Shown: in pieces, positions 48,978 to 56,953 of the stretch
Position numbering within the stretch: position 1 is the stretch's first letter
Layout of the letters: each line of letters opens with the position of its first letter
DNA from: RGIG3528 sp964653855
Lineage (GTDB): Bacteria > Bacillota > Clostridia > Lachnospirales > Lachnospiraceae
Assembly: GCA_964653855.1 (NCBI GenBank)
Contig: CAZZFV010000004.1
Span: 1 to 64,000, forward strand
DNA length: 64,000 nt
Reading direction: 5' to 3'
Position numbers and translations under genes: made by a program
Notes under the pieces: generated by a model
What the model was told of the DNA's origin: nothing
The model's input: only the letters and a program-made list of their open reading frames with translations
Databases searched by the model: none

Positions 48978-50869
48978 AGCTGGTAGTAAACTCCCTTTTT
49001 CTCGAGGAGCTCCTCGTGTGAGCCTCTTTCGATAATCTGACCATGATCGAGAACAATTATCGAATTTGAGTTTCTGACGGTTGAAAGTCTGTGAGCGATT
49101 ACGAATACCGTTCTGCCCTCCATAAGCTTATCCATGCCGTCCTGTACAAGAGCTTCCGTACGCGTATCGATTGAGCTTGTCGCCTCGTCAAGTATCATTG
49201 CGGGAGTATTTGCGACAGCCGCACGTGCGATTGAAAGCAGCTGCCTCTGTCCCTGCGAAAGAGACGCGCCGTTACCCGTAAGCATTGTATTGTAGCCTTC
49301 GGGAAGTCTTGTGATAAAGTCGTCCGCATTCGCAAGCTTTGCTGCGGCAATACATTCTTCATCGGTCGCATCGAGTCTTCCGTAACGGATATTATCCATA
49401 ACCGTTCCCGTAAAGAGGTTTACATCCTGAAGCACAAGCCCGAGCGAACGTCTCAAATCAGGCTTTTTGATTTTATTGATATTTATTCCGTCAAAACGGA
49501 TTTTTCCGTCGGGAATATCGTAAAATCTGTTGATGAGGTTTGTAATCGTGGTTTTTCCGGCACCGGTCGCTCCGACAAACGCAAACTTTTCGCCTGCCTT
49601 CGCATGGAGCGAAACATCCTTTAACACAAGTTTTCCGGGTACATATCCGAAATCAACGTGTTCAAGCTCGATTTCACCTTTGAGAAGCGTATATGTGACT
49701 TCTCCCGTATCCTGGTGGGGATGCTTCCACGCCCAGATGTTTGTGTGCTTATCGGTTTCCTTAAGATTTCCTTTTTCGTCGTATTCGCAATTTACGAGTT
49801 CGCAATATCCGTCGTCCTTTTCGGGCTCTTCGTCAATTATCTCGAATATTCTTCCCGCTCCCGCAACACCCATCATTACCGTTGTTATCTGCTGCGAAAT
49901 CTGTCCGACCATTTGGGAAAGCTGTCTGAACATTCCGAGGAACGTAACGATGATACCGAGTGTGAGCGGTTCAACACCTTTAAGGCAAACATTCGTCGCA
50001 CCCAATGAAACAAGCGTTGCACCGAATATTGCTATTATAACATAAAAAATATTTCCGACGTTGTTTGTGATAGGTCCGAGTACGTTACCGTATTTGTCGG
50101 CAAGAGCAGAATCCTCATAAAGCTTTTCGTTTAAACGGTCAAAGTCCTTCTTTGATTCTTCCTCGTGAGTAAACACCTTTACAACCTTGAGTCCCGTCAT
50201 CATCTCTTCGATGTAGCCTTCTTCCGTTGCAAGCGACTTTTGACGTCCGACCATGTATTCACCGGATTTTCCGCCGAAATGCTTGCCCGCAAAAGCAATT
50301 ATTACGAGAGCAACAACAACAAGCAAAAACATCCAAAGACTGTAATAAAGCATGACCGCAACAAGCGCAACAATCGAAATGATCGAAGAGAAAAGGTTCG
50401 GCATACTTTGACCAATAACCTGTCTCGCGGCATCCGTATCGTTTGTGTATGTACTCATTATGTCGCCGTGAGCATGCGTATCAAAAAACTTTATCGGAAG
50501 CGTTTGCATCTTGTCAAACATATCGTCACGGAGATGCTTTAATGTGCCTTGCGTTACAACGGCCATGATTCTGTTGTATGCAAAATTACACATTATTCCG
50601 ATTAAATAAATACCCGCAAGCAAAAGTATTATCTTTAATGTTTGCGCGGCAACGGCATCCCAGCCCGACTTGATTCCCGGCGTAATGCAATCGTCGATGA
50701 GCTTTTGCATAAACACGCTCATCGCAATCGACGAAACCGACGAAACAAGGAGGCAAATCATTACTACTATAAGCTCAAAACCGTAGTATCCGAATACGGT
50801 TTTCATGAGTCTTTTAAAGGTTCCCTTTTTAACTTTGGGACGAGGTCCCATTCTTCTTGGTCCCGGCAT
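48950..50869 (-). CDS. ABC exporter half with consensus ATPase sites
   Basis: A 639-residue transporter with an N-terminal membrane domain of six helices (about residues 30-340) and a C-terminal ATPase domain. The ATPase has Walker A VGATGAGKTT, the Q-loop VLQDVN, signature LSQGQRQ, Walker B MILDEATSS with the catalytic glutamate, and the switch histidine in IAHRLS. An insertion of about 50 residues (WAWKHPHQD region) precedes the ATPase domain. It starts 2 bases after the partner gene, so they form a heterodimeric exporter of the BmrCD/LmrCD/TM287-288 type. The Arg/Pro-rich N-terminus (PGPRRMGPRPKVKKG) is typical. Substrate unknown, likely drugs or lipids. Confidence 0.93.
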   Translation of the reverse strand: MPGPRRMGPRPKVKKGTFKRLMKTVFGYYGFELIVVMICLLVSSVSSIAMSVFMQKLIDDCITPGIKSGWDAVAAQTLKIILLLAGIYLIGIMCNFAYNRIMAVVTQGTLKHLRDDMFDKMQTLPIKFFDTHAHGDIMSTYTNDTDAARQVIGQSMPNLFSSIISIVALVAVMLYYSLWMFLLVVVALVIIAFAGKHFGGKSGEYMVGRQKSLATEEGYIEEMMTGLKVVKVFTHEEESKKDFDRLNEKLYEDSALADKYGNVLGPITNNVGNIFYVIIAIFGATLVSLGATNVCLKGVEPLTLGIIVTFLGMFRQLSQMVGQISQQITTVMMGVAGAGRIFEIIDEEPEKDDGYCELVNCEYDEKGNLKETDKHTNIWAWKHPHQDTGEVTYTLLKGEIELEHVDFGYVPGKLVLKDVSLHAKAGEKFAFVGATGAGKTTITNLINRFYDIPDGKIRFDGININKIKKPDLRRSLGLVLQDVNLFTGTVMDNIRYGRLDATDEECIAAAKLANADDFITRLPEGYNTMLTGNGASLSQGQRQLLSIARAAVANTPAMILDEATSSIDTRTEALVQDGMDKLMEGRTVFVIAHRLSTVRNSNSIIVLDHGQIIERGSHEELLEKKGVYYQLYTGAFEME

Positions 50870-50871
50870 AA

Positions 50872-52614
50872 TTATTCCTCCTTTCCTTTCGTCTGCGTTC
50901 TGTAAATCTCGGCATAAATGCCGTTTGCCTGAATTAGCTCGGCACTTGTGCCCTGTTCAACTATTTTACCGCCGTCAAGCACGATTATCTTGTCGGCATC
51001 CTCAACCGACGATACACGCTGTGCAATAATAATCTTTGTCGTTCCGGGGATTTGTTCCTTAAAGCTCTTACGGATTAAAGCATCCGTCTTTGTGTCGACC
51101 GCGGATGTCGAATCGTCCATGATAAGGATTTTGGGTTTCTTAAGAAGCGCTCTCGCAATGCAAAGACGCTGTTTCTGTCCGCCCGAAACGTTTGTGCCGC
51201 CCTGCTCTATGTATGTGTCATACTTATCGGGCATTGCGGAAACAAACTCATCCGCACATGCAGCCTTGCATGCTGCGACGATTTCTTCATCCGTGGCATT
51301 TTTGTTGCCCCATCTCATGTTTTCTTTTATTGTGCCCGCAAAAAGAATATTTTTTTGTAACACAACCGCAACCTGGTCACGGAGTGCCTTTAAGTTATAT
51401 TCCTTAACGTCTTTATCGCCCACAAGCACGCGTCCGCACGTCGTATCGTAAAGACGCGATATAAGCTGGATAAGAGTTGTCTTTGAAGAGCCCGTGCCGC
51501 CGATGATACCGACGGTTTCTCCCGACTTTATGTCAAGATTGATGTTTTCAAGTGAATATCTCTTGGCATCCTCGCTATATTTAAACGAAACATTCTCAAA
51601 TTTGATATCGCCGTTTTTAACAACCTTTTCGCCGTCATCGTTTCCTGTAAGCGTAGGCTCGTAAGTCAACACTTCCACAATACGGTTTCCGGATTCACCC
51701 GCCATCGTAATCATGATGAACGCAAAGCCGAGCATCATAAGAGCGGACAATATTTGCACACCGTATGAAGTAAGCGAAGAAAGTTCACCCGTCGTAAGAT
51801 CGGGAACCGGATTTCCTGCCGTTGTAACAATTACCTTGGTACCGAAATAGCAAAGCACAAGCATACCGAGATCGATACAGAAGCTCATTACGGGGCTGAA
51901 AAGCGCAAGTCTCTTTTCGGCAACCGTAAAGTCGTCGCAAACTTCCTTTGAACGCTCGTTAAACTTCTTTATTTCGTAGTCTTCTCTCACAAATCCCTTT
52001 ACAACACGGATTGCGGAAACGTTTTCCTGAACGGAGTTGTTGAGAGCATCGTATTTTTTGAATATTCTCTTAAATATTTCATGAACCGAAGACATAATAA
52101 GAAGAATAACGCATGCGAGAGGCGGAACAATCACAACGAATATCATCGTGAGCTTCCAGTTGATTCTGCATCCGTTGATTATCGAAAAAAGGAACGTAAG
52201 AGGTACTCTTACCGCCATTCTGATAAGCATCGAAAATGCGTTCTGAATGTTTGTTACGTCTGTGGTAAGTCTTGTTACAAGTGAAGAAGGACTGAATTTG
52301 TCGATATCCGAGAACGAAAAATCGACAACCCTGTGAAAAAGATCGTGTCTAAGATTTTTTGCAAAGCCGCAGCTTGCCGTTGCTGCCATTCTTGCGGACA
52401 TTGTTCCGAAGAAAAGGCTCATTAACGCAATTACGACAAGCACGCCGCCGTACATTAAGACATTGTTAAAATGATTTGCTTCCAAAGCGTCTATGAGCTT
52501 TGCCATAATAAGCGGAAGCAGCGTTTCCATGCTTACCTCACCGCACATAAAAAGCGGAGTGAGTATCGTCTGCTTTTTATATTCGCGGATGCTTTTATTA
52601 AGTGTTTTTACCAT
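50872..52614 (-). CDS. ABC exporter half with degenerate catalytic residues
   Basis: A 580-residue transporter with six membrane helices and an ATPase domain. Walker A reads IGGTGSSKTT and the signature VSGGQKQ is normal, but Walker B ends MDDSTSAVD (aspartate in place of the catalytic glutamate) and the switch residue is glutamine in IAQRVS. These two changes make its own site unable to hydrolyse ATP efficiently, as in BmrC, LmrC and TM287. It pairs with the 639-residue half, two bases downstream. The zinc-ribbon gene precedes it by 10 bases. GAGGAGC precedes the ATG. Confidence 0.93.
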   Translation of the reverse strand: MVKTLNKSIREYKKQTILTPLFMCGEVSMETLLPLIMAKLIDALEANHFNNVLMYGGVLVVIALMSLFFGTMSARMAATASCGFAKNLRHDLFHRVVDFSFSDIDKFSPSSLVTRLTTDVTNIQNAFSMLIRMAVRVPLTFLFSIINGCRINWKLTMIFVVIVPPLACVILLIMSSVHEIFKRIFKKYDALNNSVQENVSAIRVVKGFVREDYEIKKFNERSKEVCDDFTVAEKRLALFSPVMSFCIDLGMLVLCYFGTKVIVTTAGNPVPDLTTGELSSLTSYGVQILSALMMLGFAFIMITMAGESGNRIVEVLTYEPTLTGNDDGEKVVKNGDIKFENVSFKYSEDAKRYSLENINLDIKSGETVGIIGGTGSSKTTLIQLISRLYDTTCGRVLVGDKDVKEYNLKALRDQVAVVLQKNILFAGTIKENMRWGNKNATDEEIVAACKAACADEFVSAMPDKYDTYIEQGGTNVSGGQKQRLCIARALLKKPKILIMDDSTSAVDTKTDALIRKSFKEQIPGTTKIIIAQRVSSVEDADKIIVLDGGKIVEQGTSAELIQANGIYAEIYRTQTKGKEE

Positions 52615-52624
52615 ATTTGCTCCT

Positions 52625-52849
52625 CTACTTTTTTCTGATTTTCCCCGTATTTATAAAGTAACTTACCCTCGAAAGCGGTATGCCCGAAGCCTTCGAGAGT
52701 TCCATGGCATTCATGCCCGGATTTTTGCTCATTGCGTTCGCAAGGGTTTTGAGAGTTTCCGCTTCCTTCACACGGCATGGACCGCATATTGCTTCCTCTT
52801 CTCTTTTTGCTTCAACAAGAATTTTTCCGCACCATCTGCATGAATACAT
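52625..52849 (-). CDS. Small zinc-ribbon/helix-turn-helix protein (YvyF-like), paralogue 2
   Basis: A 74-residue protein with CxxC pairs at residues 4/7 and 22/25, and a helical segment NAMELSKASGIPLSRVSYFI that resembles a MerR-like recognition helix. It shares layout and several residues (CGK, EAE..K..A, NA, FI..G) with the protein at 18136. It is 10 bases upstream of the ABC exporter genes, so it may be their regulator, but it could equally be an unrelated small protein. No flagellar genes are near either copy. ATG at 52849 follows GAGGTAATTTTTT. Confidence 0.68.
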   Translation of the reverse strand: MYSCRWCGKILVEAKREEEAICGPCRVKEAETLKTLANAMSKNPGMNAMELSKASGIPLSRVSYFINTGKIRKK

Positions 52850-52931
52850 AAAAAATTACCTCACTTAAACATTTTTTAATGAATTTTACTCTTATGTTTT
52901 GCAATATACAAATTATCTTTATATAAAGTTT

Positions 52932-53648
52932 TCAAACAATCAAATCTTTGATTTTTGTTACGTCTCCGTCCAAAATTTTGTATGTAGGATTAAGTGCTCC
53001 GTATTTCCTCGGTGAAATATTTGAGTGAATATAAAGCGAATCCATTCCTGCATTTACCGCTGTCATGATATCGCTTTTTTCATCGTTTCCTATCATAATC
53101 GTCTTTTTTAAATCGGGAGAATAAGTGTCAATAAGACGCTTCATAAAACGTGCACTCGGTTTTTTAACCCCCTCTTCCGACGAGATAAATATCGCATCAA
53201 AAAAATCAAAAATTCCGAGGGACTTAATCTCAGGGATTGTAAAAGCCGCCTGCGCATTAGAGAGTAAATAAATTTTTTTGTTTTTCTCTTTAAGAATTTC
53301 AAGTAACTCTTTTACCCCCGGATAAAGCTTTATGTATTTTCTTGAAAGCACACGGAAAGTTATCGCCGTATGATATATAAGTTCCTTTGACGCTTTCACA
53401 TTCTTTTCTTTAAAAAGCCCGTCAAAAATTTTAAGGATATCGGGCTCATAACACTCGATATTTTTATGTTTTTCGGTGTCTTTAAAAATAAGTTCCTTAT
53501 ATTTTCTTTTTAATTCCGTTCCCGAATAATTTGCTCCGTAGCTTGAATAAATTTCCGCGAGTTTTTTCCAAAATCCATAAGTTTCTTCGTTCGTATTTAT
53601 GTCAACAAGCGTTCCGTAGAGGTCAAAAATGTAATTTTCATATTCCAT
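52932..53648 (-). CDS. HAD-superfamily phosphatase-like hydrolase
   Basis: A 238-residue HAD hydrolase. Motif I is FDLYGTLVD (D9), motif II LLSNAQ, motif III lysine in KKPSARF, and motif IV MIGNDEKSDI. A helical cap of about 80 residues lies between motifs I and II, the C1 type of phosphoglycolate/nucleotide phosphatases (YjjG-like). The substrate cannot be told. It starts 3 bases after the cysteine desulfurase gene and is the last gene of that operon. Confidence 0.85.
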   Translation of the reverse strand: MEYENYIFDLYGTLVDINTNEETYGFWKKLAEIYSSYGANYSGTELKRKYKELIFKDTEKHKNIECYEPDILKIFDGLFKEKNVKASKELIYHTAITFRVLSRKYIKLYPGVKELLEILKEKNKKIYLLSNAQAAFTIPEIKSLGIFDFFDAIFISSEEGVKKPSARFMKRLIDTYSPDLKKTIMIGNDEKSDIMTAVNAGMDSLYIHSNISPRKYGALNPTYKILDGDVTKIKDLIV

Positions 53649-53651
53649 ACA

Positions 53652-54845
53652 CTAATGCCTCCGGTATTTTCTCATAAAAGGAAGAATTTCCTTGATGCAA
53701 GATAACGCATAGTCAACTTCTTCTATGGTCGTATACTTTGAAAAACTGAAACGAAGCGTCGATTGCAAATATTTTTTATCCGTTCCTATTGCGTTTAAAG
53801 TACCCGAAATATCCGGATGATTCGACGAACATGCGGATCCCGACGACACATAAACTTCTCTTTCCGAAAGCGCATTTAAAAAAGATTCCGCTTTTTCGAT
53901 ACCTCCGAAACCGCAGCTCACAATATGCGGAGCCGTTTTATATATATTTTCCCTGATTTCGTTTTCGTCCGTATCGTTTCCGCCGATTGTGTGAATATAT
54001 ACGTCATCGTTTTCAAGAAGCCCGAAAATAAGTCTTTCCTTTAATTCATAAAGGTGCTTTCGGTTAATTTCAAGATTATCGTACATTTCTTTTGCGGCGA
54101 CACCGAGTCCCGCAATCGCAGGCACGTTTTCCGTACCCGACCTCATTCCTTTTTCCTGACCGCCGCCGTAAATGATGGGCTGAATTTTCGTACCCTTTTT
54201 TATATACAAAAAGCCGCTTCCCTTGGGAGCATGGATTTTGTGCCCTGAAACCGAAAGTAAATCGATTCCGTCGTTTTTCGGCACAATTAAAATTTTCCCG
54301 AATGCCTGAATTGCGTCAACATGGAAAATCGTCTTCGGATTTACACTTTTTATAATCTTTGAAATTTCGGGAATATTGTTTACGCTTCCGATTTCGTTGT
54401 TCACATACATAACGGAAACAAGAATCGTGTCGGGTCTTATTGCATTTTTTAGTTTTTCGGCATCAACATGCCCCATATTGTCAACATCGATAAAAGTCAC
54501 GTCAAATCCCATATTTTGTAAGAAAAGCACGGGATTATAGACGGACGCGTGTTCCATTTTTGTTGTTATGATGTGGTTTCCGTTTCTTTTGTTTGCGAGT
54601 GCGGTTCCGATGAGCGCGAGATTATTTGACTCCGTTCCGCCCGATGTAAACACGATTTCGTTTTCTTCGCATTTTAAAATTTTTGCGATTGCACCTTTTG
54701 ATTCCTTTATATATTTTTCGGCTTCCACGCCCATATGGTGCCTTGACGACGGATTTCCGAAATCGTCAAGATAAACCGTTTTAATCTTTTTTAACACTTC
54801 ATCGGAAACAACCGTTGTTGCCGCATTGTCAAGATATGCTGTCAT
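53652..54845 (-). CDS. Cysteine desulfurase (NifS/IscS family)
   Basis: A 397-residue PLP enzyme that takes sulfur from cysteine for iron-sulfur clusters or thiolated tRNA. The PLP lysine is in VSGHKIHAPKGSG and the catalytic cysteine in YVSSGSACSSNHPD. The latter loop of about a dozen residues is the group I form. The opening TAYLDNAATTVVSDEVLKK is typical. No iscU is adjacent, so the acceptor may be ThiI or MnmA. The gene start overlaps the end of rsmE by 17 bases. It is followed by the HAD gene. Confidence 0.93.
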   Translation of the reverse strand: MTAYLDNAATTVVSDEVLKKIKTVYLDDFGNPSSRHHMGVEAEKYIKESKGAIAKILKCEENEIVFTSGGTESNNLALIGTALANKRNGNHIITTKMEHASVYNPVLFLQNMGFDVTFIDVDNMGHVDAEKLKNAIRPDTILVSVMYVNNEIGSVNNIPEISKIIKSVNPKTIFHVDAIQAFGKILIVPKNDGIDLLSVSGHKIHAPKGSGFLYIKKGTKIQPIIYGGGQEKGMRSGTENVPAIAGLGVAAKEMYDNLEINRKHLYELKERLIFGLLENDDVYIHTIGGNDTDENEIRENIYKTAPHIVSCGFGGIEKAESFLNALSEREVYVSSGSACSSNHPDISGTLNAIGTDKKYLQSTLRFSFSKYTTIEEVDYALSCIKEILPFMRKYRRH

Positions 54846-55617
54846 TCATGCACTCCAATTCATACATAATTATTGAGGATATTACAAATCCCGCGGTTTC
54901 CGTTCTCAAAATTCGTTTACCGAGTGAAACGGTGGTTCCGTTTGATTCCTTTAAAAATTCTATTTCGCTTATATCAAATCCGCCCTCGGGTCCGATAAAT
55001 ACAGAAACAACCGGGACGTTTTCCTGATCCTTTAAAACCTCAGCTTTTACGTTATCCACAAATTCCTTAAGGCTTTTCATGCCATTTGCGTTTTCGTAGG
55101 GCACCGCAATAAATCCGGAATCTTTCTTTGCTCGTGTTACGGCTTCCTTAAGTGTCACCGCTTTTCCGATTTTTGGAATAATGCCTCTCCCCGATTGCAT
55201 TGCGGCGGCTCTTGCGATTTCGGACCACCGTAGTGCTTTTTTTAATTCCGCTTTTTCGTCTTCGATCTTTGCTATCGACCGCTTCATTTTTACGGGCACG
55301 ATTTCCGATACTCCGAGCTCCGTACACTTTTGAACTATAAGCTCAAACTTATCTTTTTTCGGAATCCCCTGGTACAAAATTATTTTTACGGGAAGCTCGG
55401 TTAGGGAATTTTCTTTCTTTAAAATATTGCAAACGCATTCCTTATTGTCCGTGAAACCTTCTATTTCACATATATAATCCGTTCCGCACGTATTGCATAA
55501 AACGATATTGTCATGGGGTTTGAGACGCAAAACATTTTTGATATGATTTACGTCTTCTCCCGTAACAATAAATTGATTTCCGGTATGCTTATTTTCGTCA
55601 ACATAAAATCTGTACAT
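54829..55617 (-). CDS. rsmE: 16S rRNA (uracil1498-N3)-methyltransferase RsmE
   Basis: A 262-residue SPOUT methyltransferase that acts on U1498 of 16S rRNA. An N-terminal PUA-like domain (GNQFIVTGEDVNHIKNVLRL) is followed by the trefoil-knot domain: SEIVPVKMKRS, IARAAAMQSGRG, VFIGPEGGFDISE and LGKRILRTETAGF. Complete and normal in length. It commonly follows dnaJ (often with prmA, absent here). A terminator (55665-55694) separates it from dnaJ, so it is likely expressed partly from its own promoter. Confidence 0.95.
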   Translation of the reverse strand: MYRFYVDENKHTGNQFIVTGEDVNHIKNVLRLKPHDNIVLCNTCGTDYICEIEGFTDNKECVCNILKKENSLTELPVKIILYQGIPKKDKFELIVQKCTELGVSEIVPVKMKRSIAKIEDEKAELKKALRWSEIARAAAMQSGRGIIPKIGKAVTLKEAVTRAKKDSGFIAVPYENANGMKSLKEFVDNVKAEVLKDQENVPVVSVFIGPEGGFDISEIEFLKESNGTTVSLGKRILRTETAGFVISSIIMYELECMNDSIS

Positions 55618-55664
55618 TGCGATTCCTTTTTATTTGATAAGAAGTACTTACTTAACCCAAAAAA

Positions 55665-55694
55665 GGACCTTTGGAAAATAATCCCAAAAAGTCC
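55665..55694 (-). terminator. Terminator after dnaJ
   Basis: GGAC with CTTTGG-type pairing (GGACCTTTGGA against TCCCAAAAAGTCC, one bulge) and a run of six Ts on the minus strand at 55659-55664. It closes the heat-shock operon. Confidence 0.65.
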
Positions 55695-55737
55695 GATATT
55701 TGCCTAATTTAAGCCGTGAACAAAACTCCCGCTTAAA

Positions 55738-56880
55738 TTAAAATCTCTTGCGTTTTCTTGTGCTCCCCGTATCCGCATTGTCATCACCGAACGTACGCTC
55801 GTATGCTTCAAGAAGCTCCTTTTGCTCTTTTGTAAGCTTTGTCGGTACCTGTACGATAAGCGTTATGTAAAGATCGCCCTTCGAATCGTTGTTTCTTACC
55901 GACGGAACGCCCTTACCGCGAAGTCTTACTCTTGTGTCCGTTTGAGTTCCGGGAGCAACCGTATACATCACGTCGCCGTAAATCGTATTGATCTTTATTT
56001 CTCCGCCGAGAGCCGCTTTTGTAAACGGAAGAGGCACATTCGCATAAAGGTCCATGCCGTCTCGCTGGAAAATCGGATGATCTTTAACTCTTACTTCTAC
56101 AAGAACATCGCCTTTCGGTCCGCCGTTAACGCCCGGTTCACCGAGTCCCGACATTCTTACCATCTGTCCGTTATCGATACCTGCGGGAATCGACACTTCC
56201 ACGGTTTTCTTTTTCGAAATATATCCTTCGCCGTAGCATGCCGGACACTTGTCTTTTATAATCTTACCGGTTCCCCTGCATTGAGGACATGCCTGAACGC
56301 TTTGCGTAACGCCGAAAAGTGACTGGCGCTGGAAAACAACCTGTCCCTTACCGCCACATTTGGGACATGTTTCGGGTGTGGTTCCTCGCCTTGCTCCCGT
56401 ACCGTTACATTCCGTACATGTGTCTTTTACATTTATGTTAAGTTCCTTCTTTGTGCCGAAAACGGCCTCATCAAAGGTAATCGTAATTCCGACTCTTAAA
56501 TCCGCACCCTTTTGCGGTCCCGAATAACCGCTTCTTCTTGAACTTCCGCCGCCCATTCCGAAAAAGTCGCCGAAAATATCGCCGAAGCCCGAGAAAATAT
56601 CTCCCATATTCGAGAAATCAAATCCACCGCCGGCACCGCCGCCTCCGTTTTCAAACGCGGCATGTCCGAACTGATCGTATTTTTGTCTTTTTTCTTCATC
56701 AGAGAGCACGGCATAAGCCTCGGAAGCTTCCTTAAACTTAGCCTCGGCGTTCGCATCTCCGGGGTTCATGTCCGGATGATACTTTTTTGCAAGCACTCTG
56801 TATGCTTTTTTTATTTCATCCTGCGTGGCGTTTTTTGTAACACCAAGCACTTCATAATAGTCGCGTTTTGTTTCTGCCAT
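55738..56880 (-). CDS. dnaJ: Chaperone protein DnaJ
   Basis: A 380-residue type I J-protein. The J domain carries the HPD motif (KKYHPDMNPG), followed by a Gly/Phe-rich region, four zinc CxxCxGxG repeats (CTECNGTG, CPKCGGKG, CPQCRGTG, CPACYGEG) and a C-terminal substrate domain. It stimulates DnaK ATPase and delivers substrates. The ATG at 56880 is preceded by AAGAGGAAC. It follows dnaK by 73 bases in the hrcA operon. Basic KRKR residues end the protein. Confidence 0.97.
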   Translation of the reverse strand: MAETKRDYYEVLGVTKNATQDEIKKAYRVLAKKYHPDMNPGDANAEAKFKEASEAYAVLSDEEKRQKYDQFGHAAFENGGGGAGGGFDFSNMGDIFSGFGDIFGDFFGMGGGSSRRSGYSGPQKGADLRVGITITFDEAVFGTKKELNINVKDTCTECNGTGARRGTTPETCPKCGGKGQVVFQRQSLFGVTQSVQACPQCRGTGKIIKDKCPACYGEGYISKKKTVEVSIPAGIDNGQMVRMSGLGEPGVNGGPKGDVLVEVRVKDHPIFQRDGMDLYANVPLPFTKAALGGEIKINTIYGDVMYTVAPGTQTDTRVRLRGKGVPSVRNNDSKGDLYITLIVQVPTKLTKEQKELLEAYERTFGDDNADTGSTRKRKRF

Positions 56881-56953
56881 ATGTGTTCCTCTTATTAAAG
56901 CCTTTAGGGGCGTCACAAGACGCCCCGCAAGGATTGATTATAATTTACTTATA

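Noticed and set aside
49530..50045. 171-residue ORF antisense to the ABC exporter gene
   Set aside because: It mirrors a confirmed ABC transporter gene. The Ser/Pro/Thr-rich product is typical of antisense reading.
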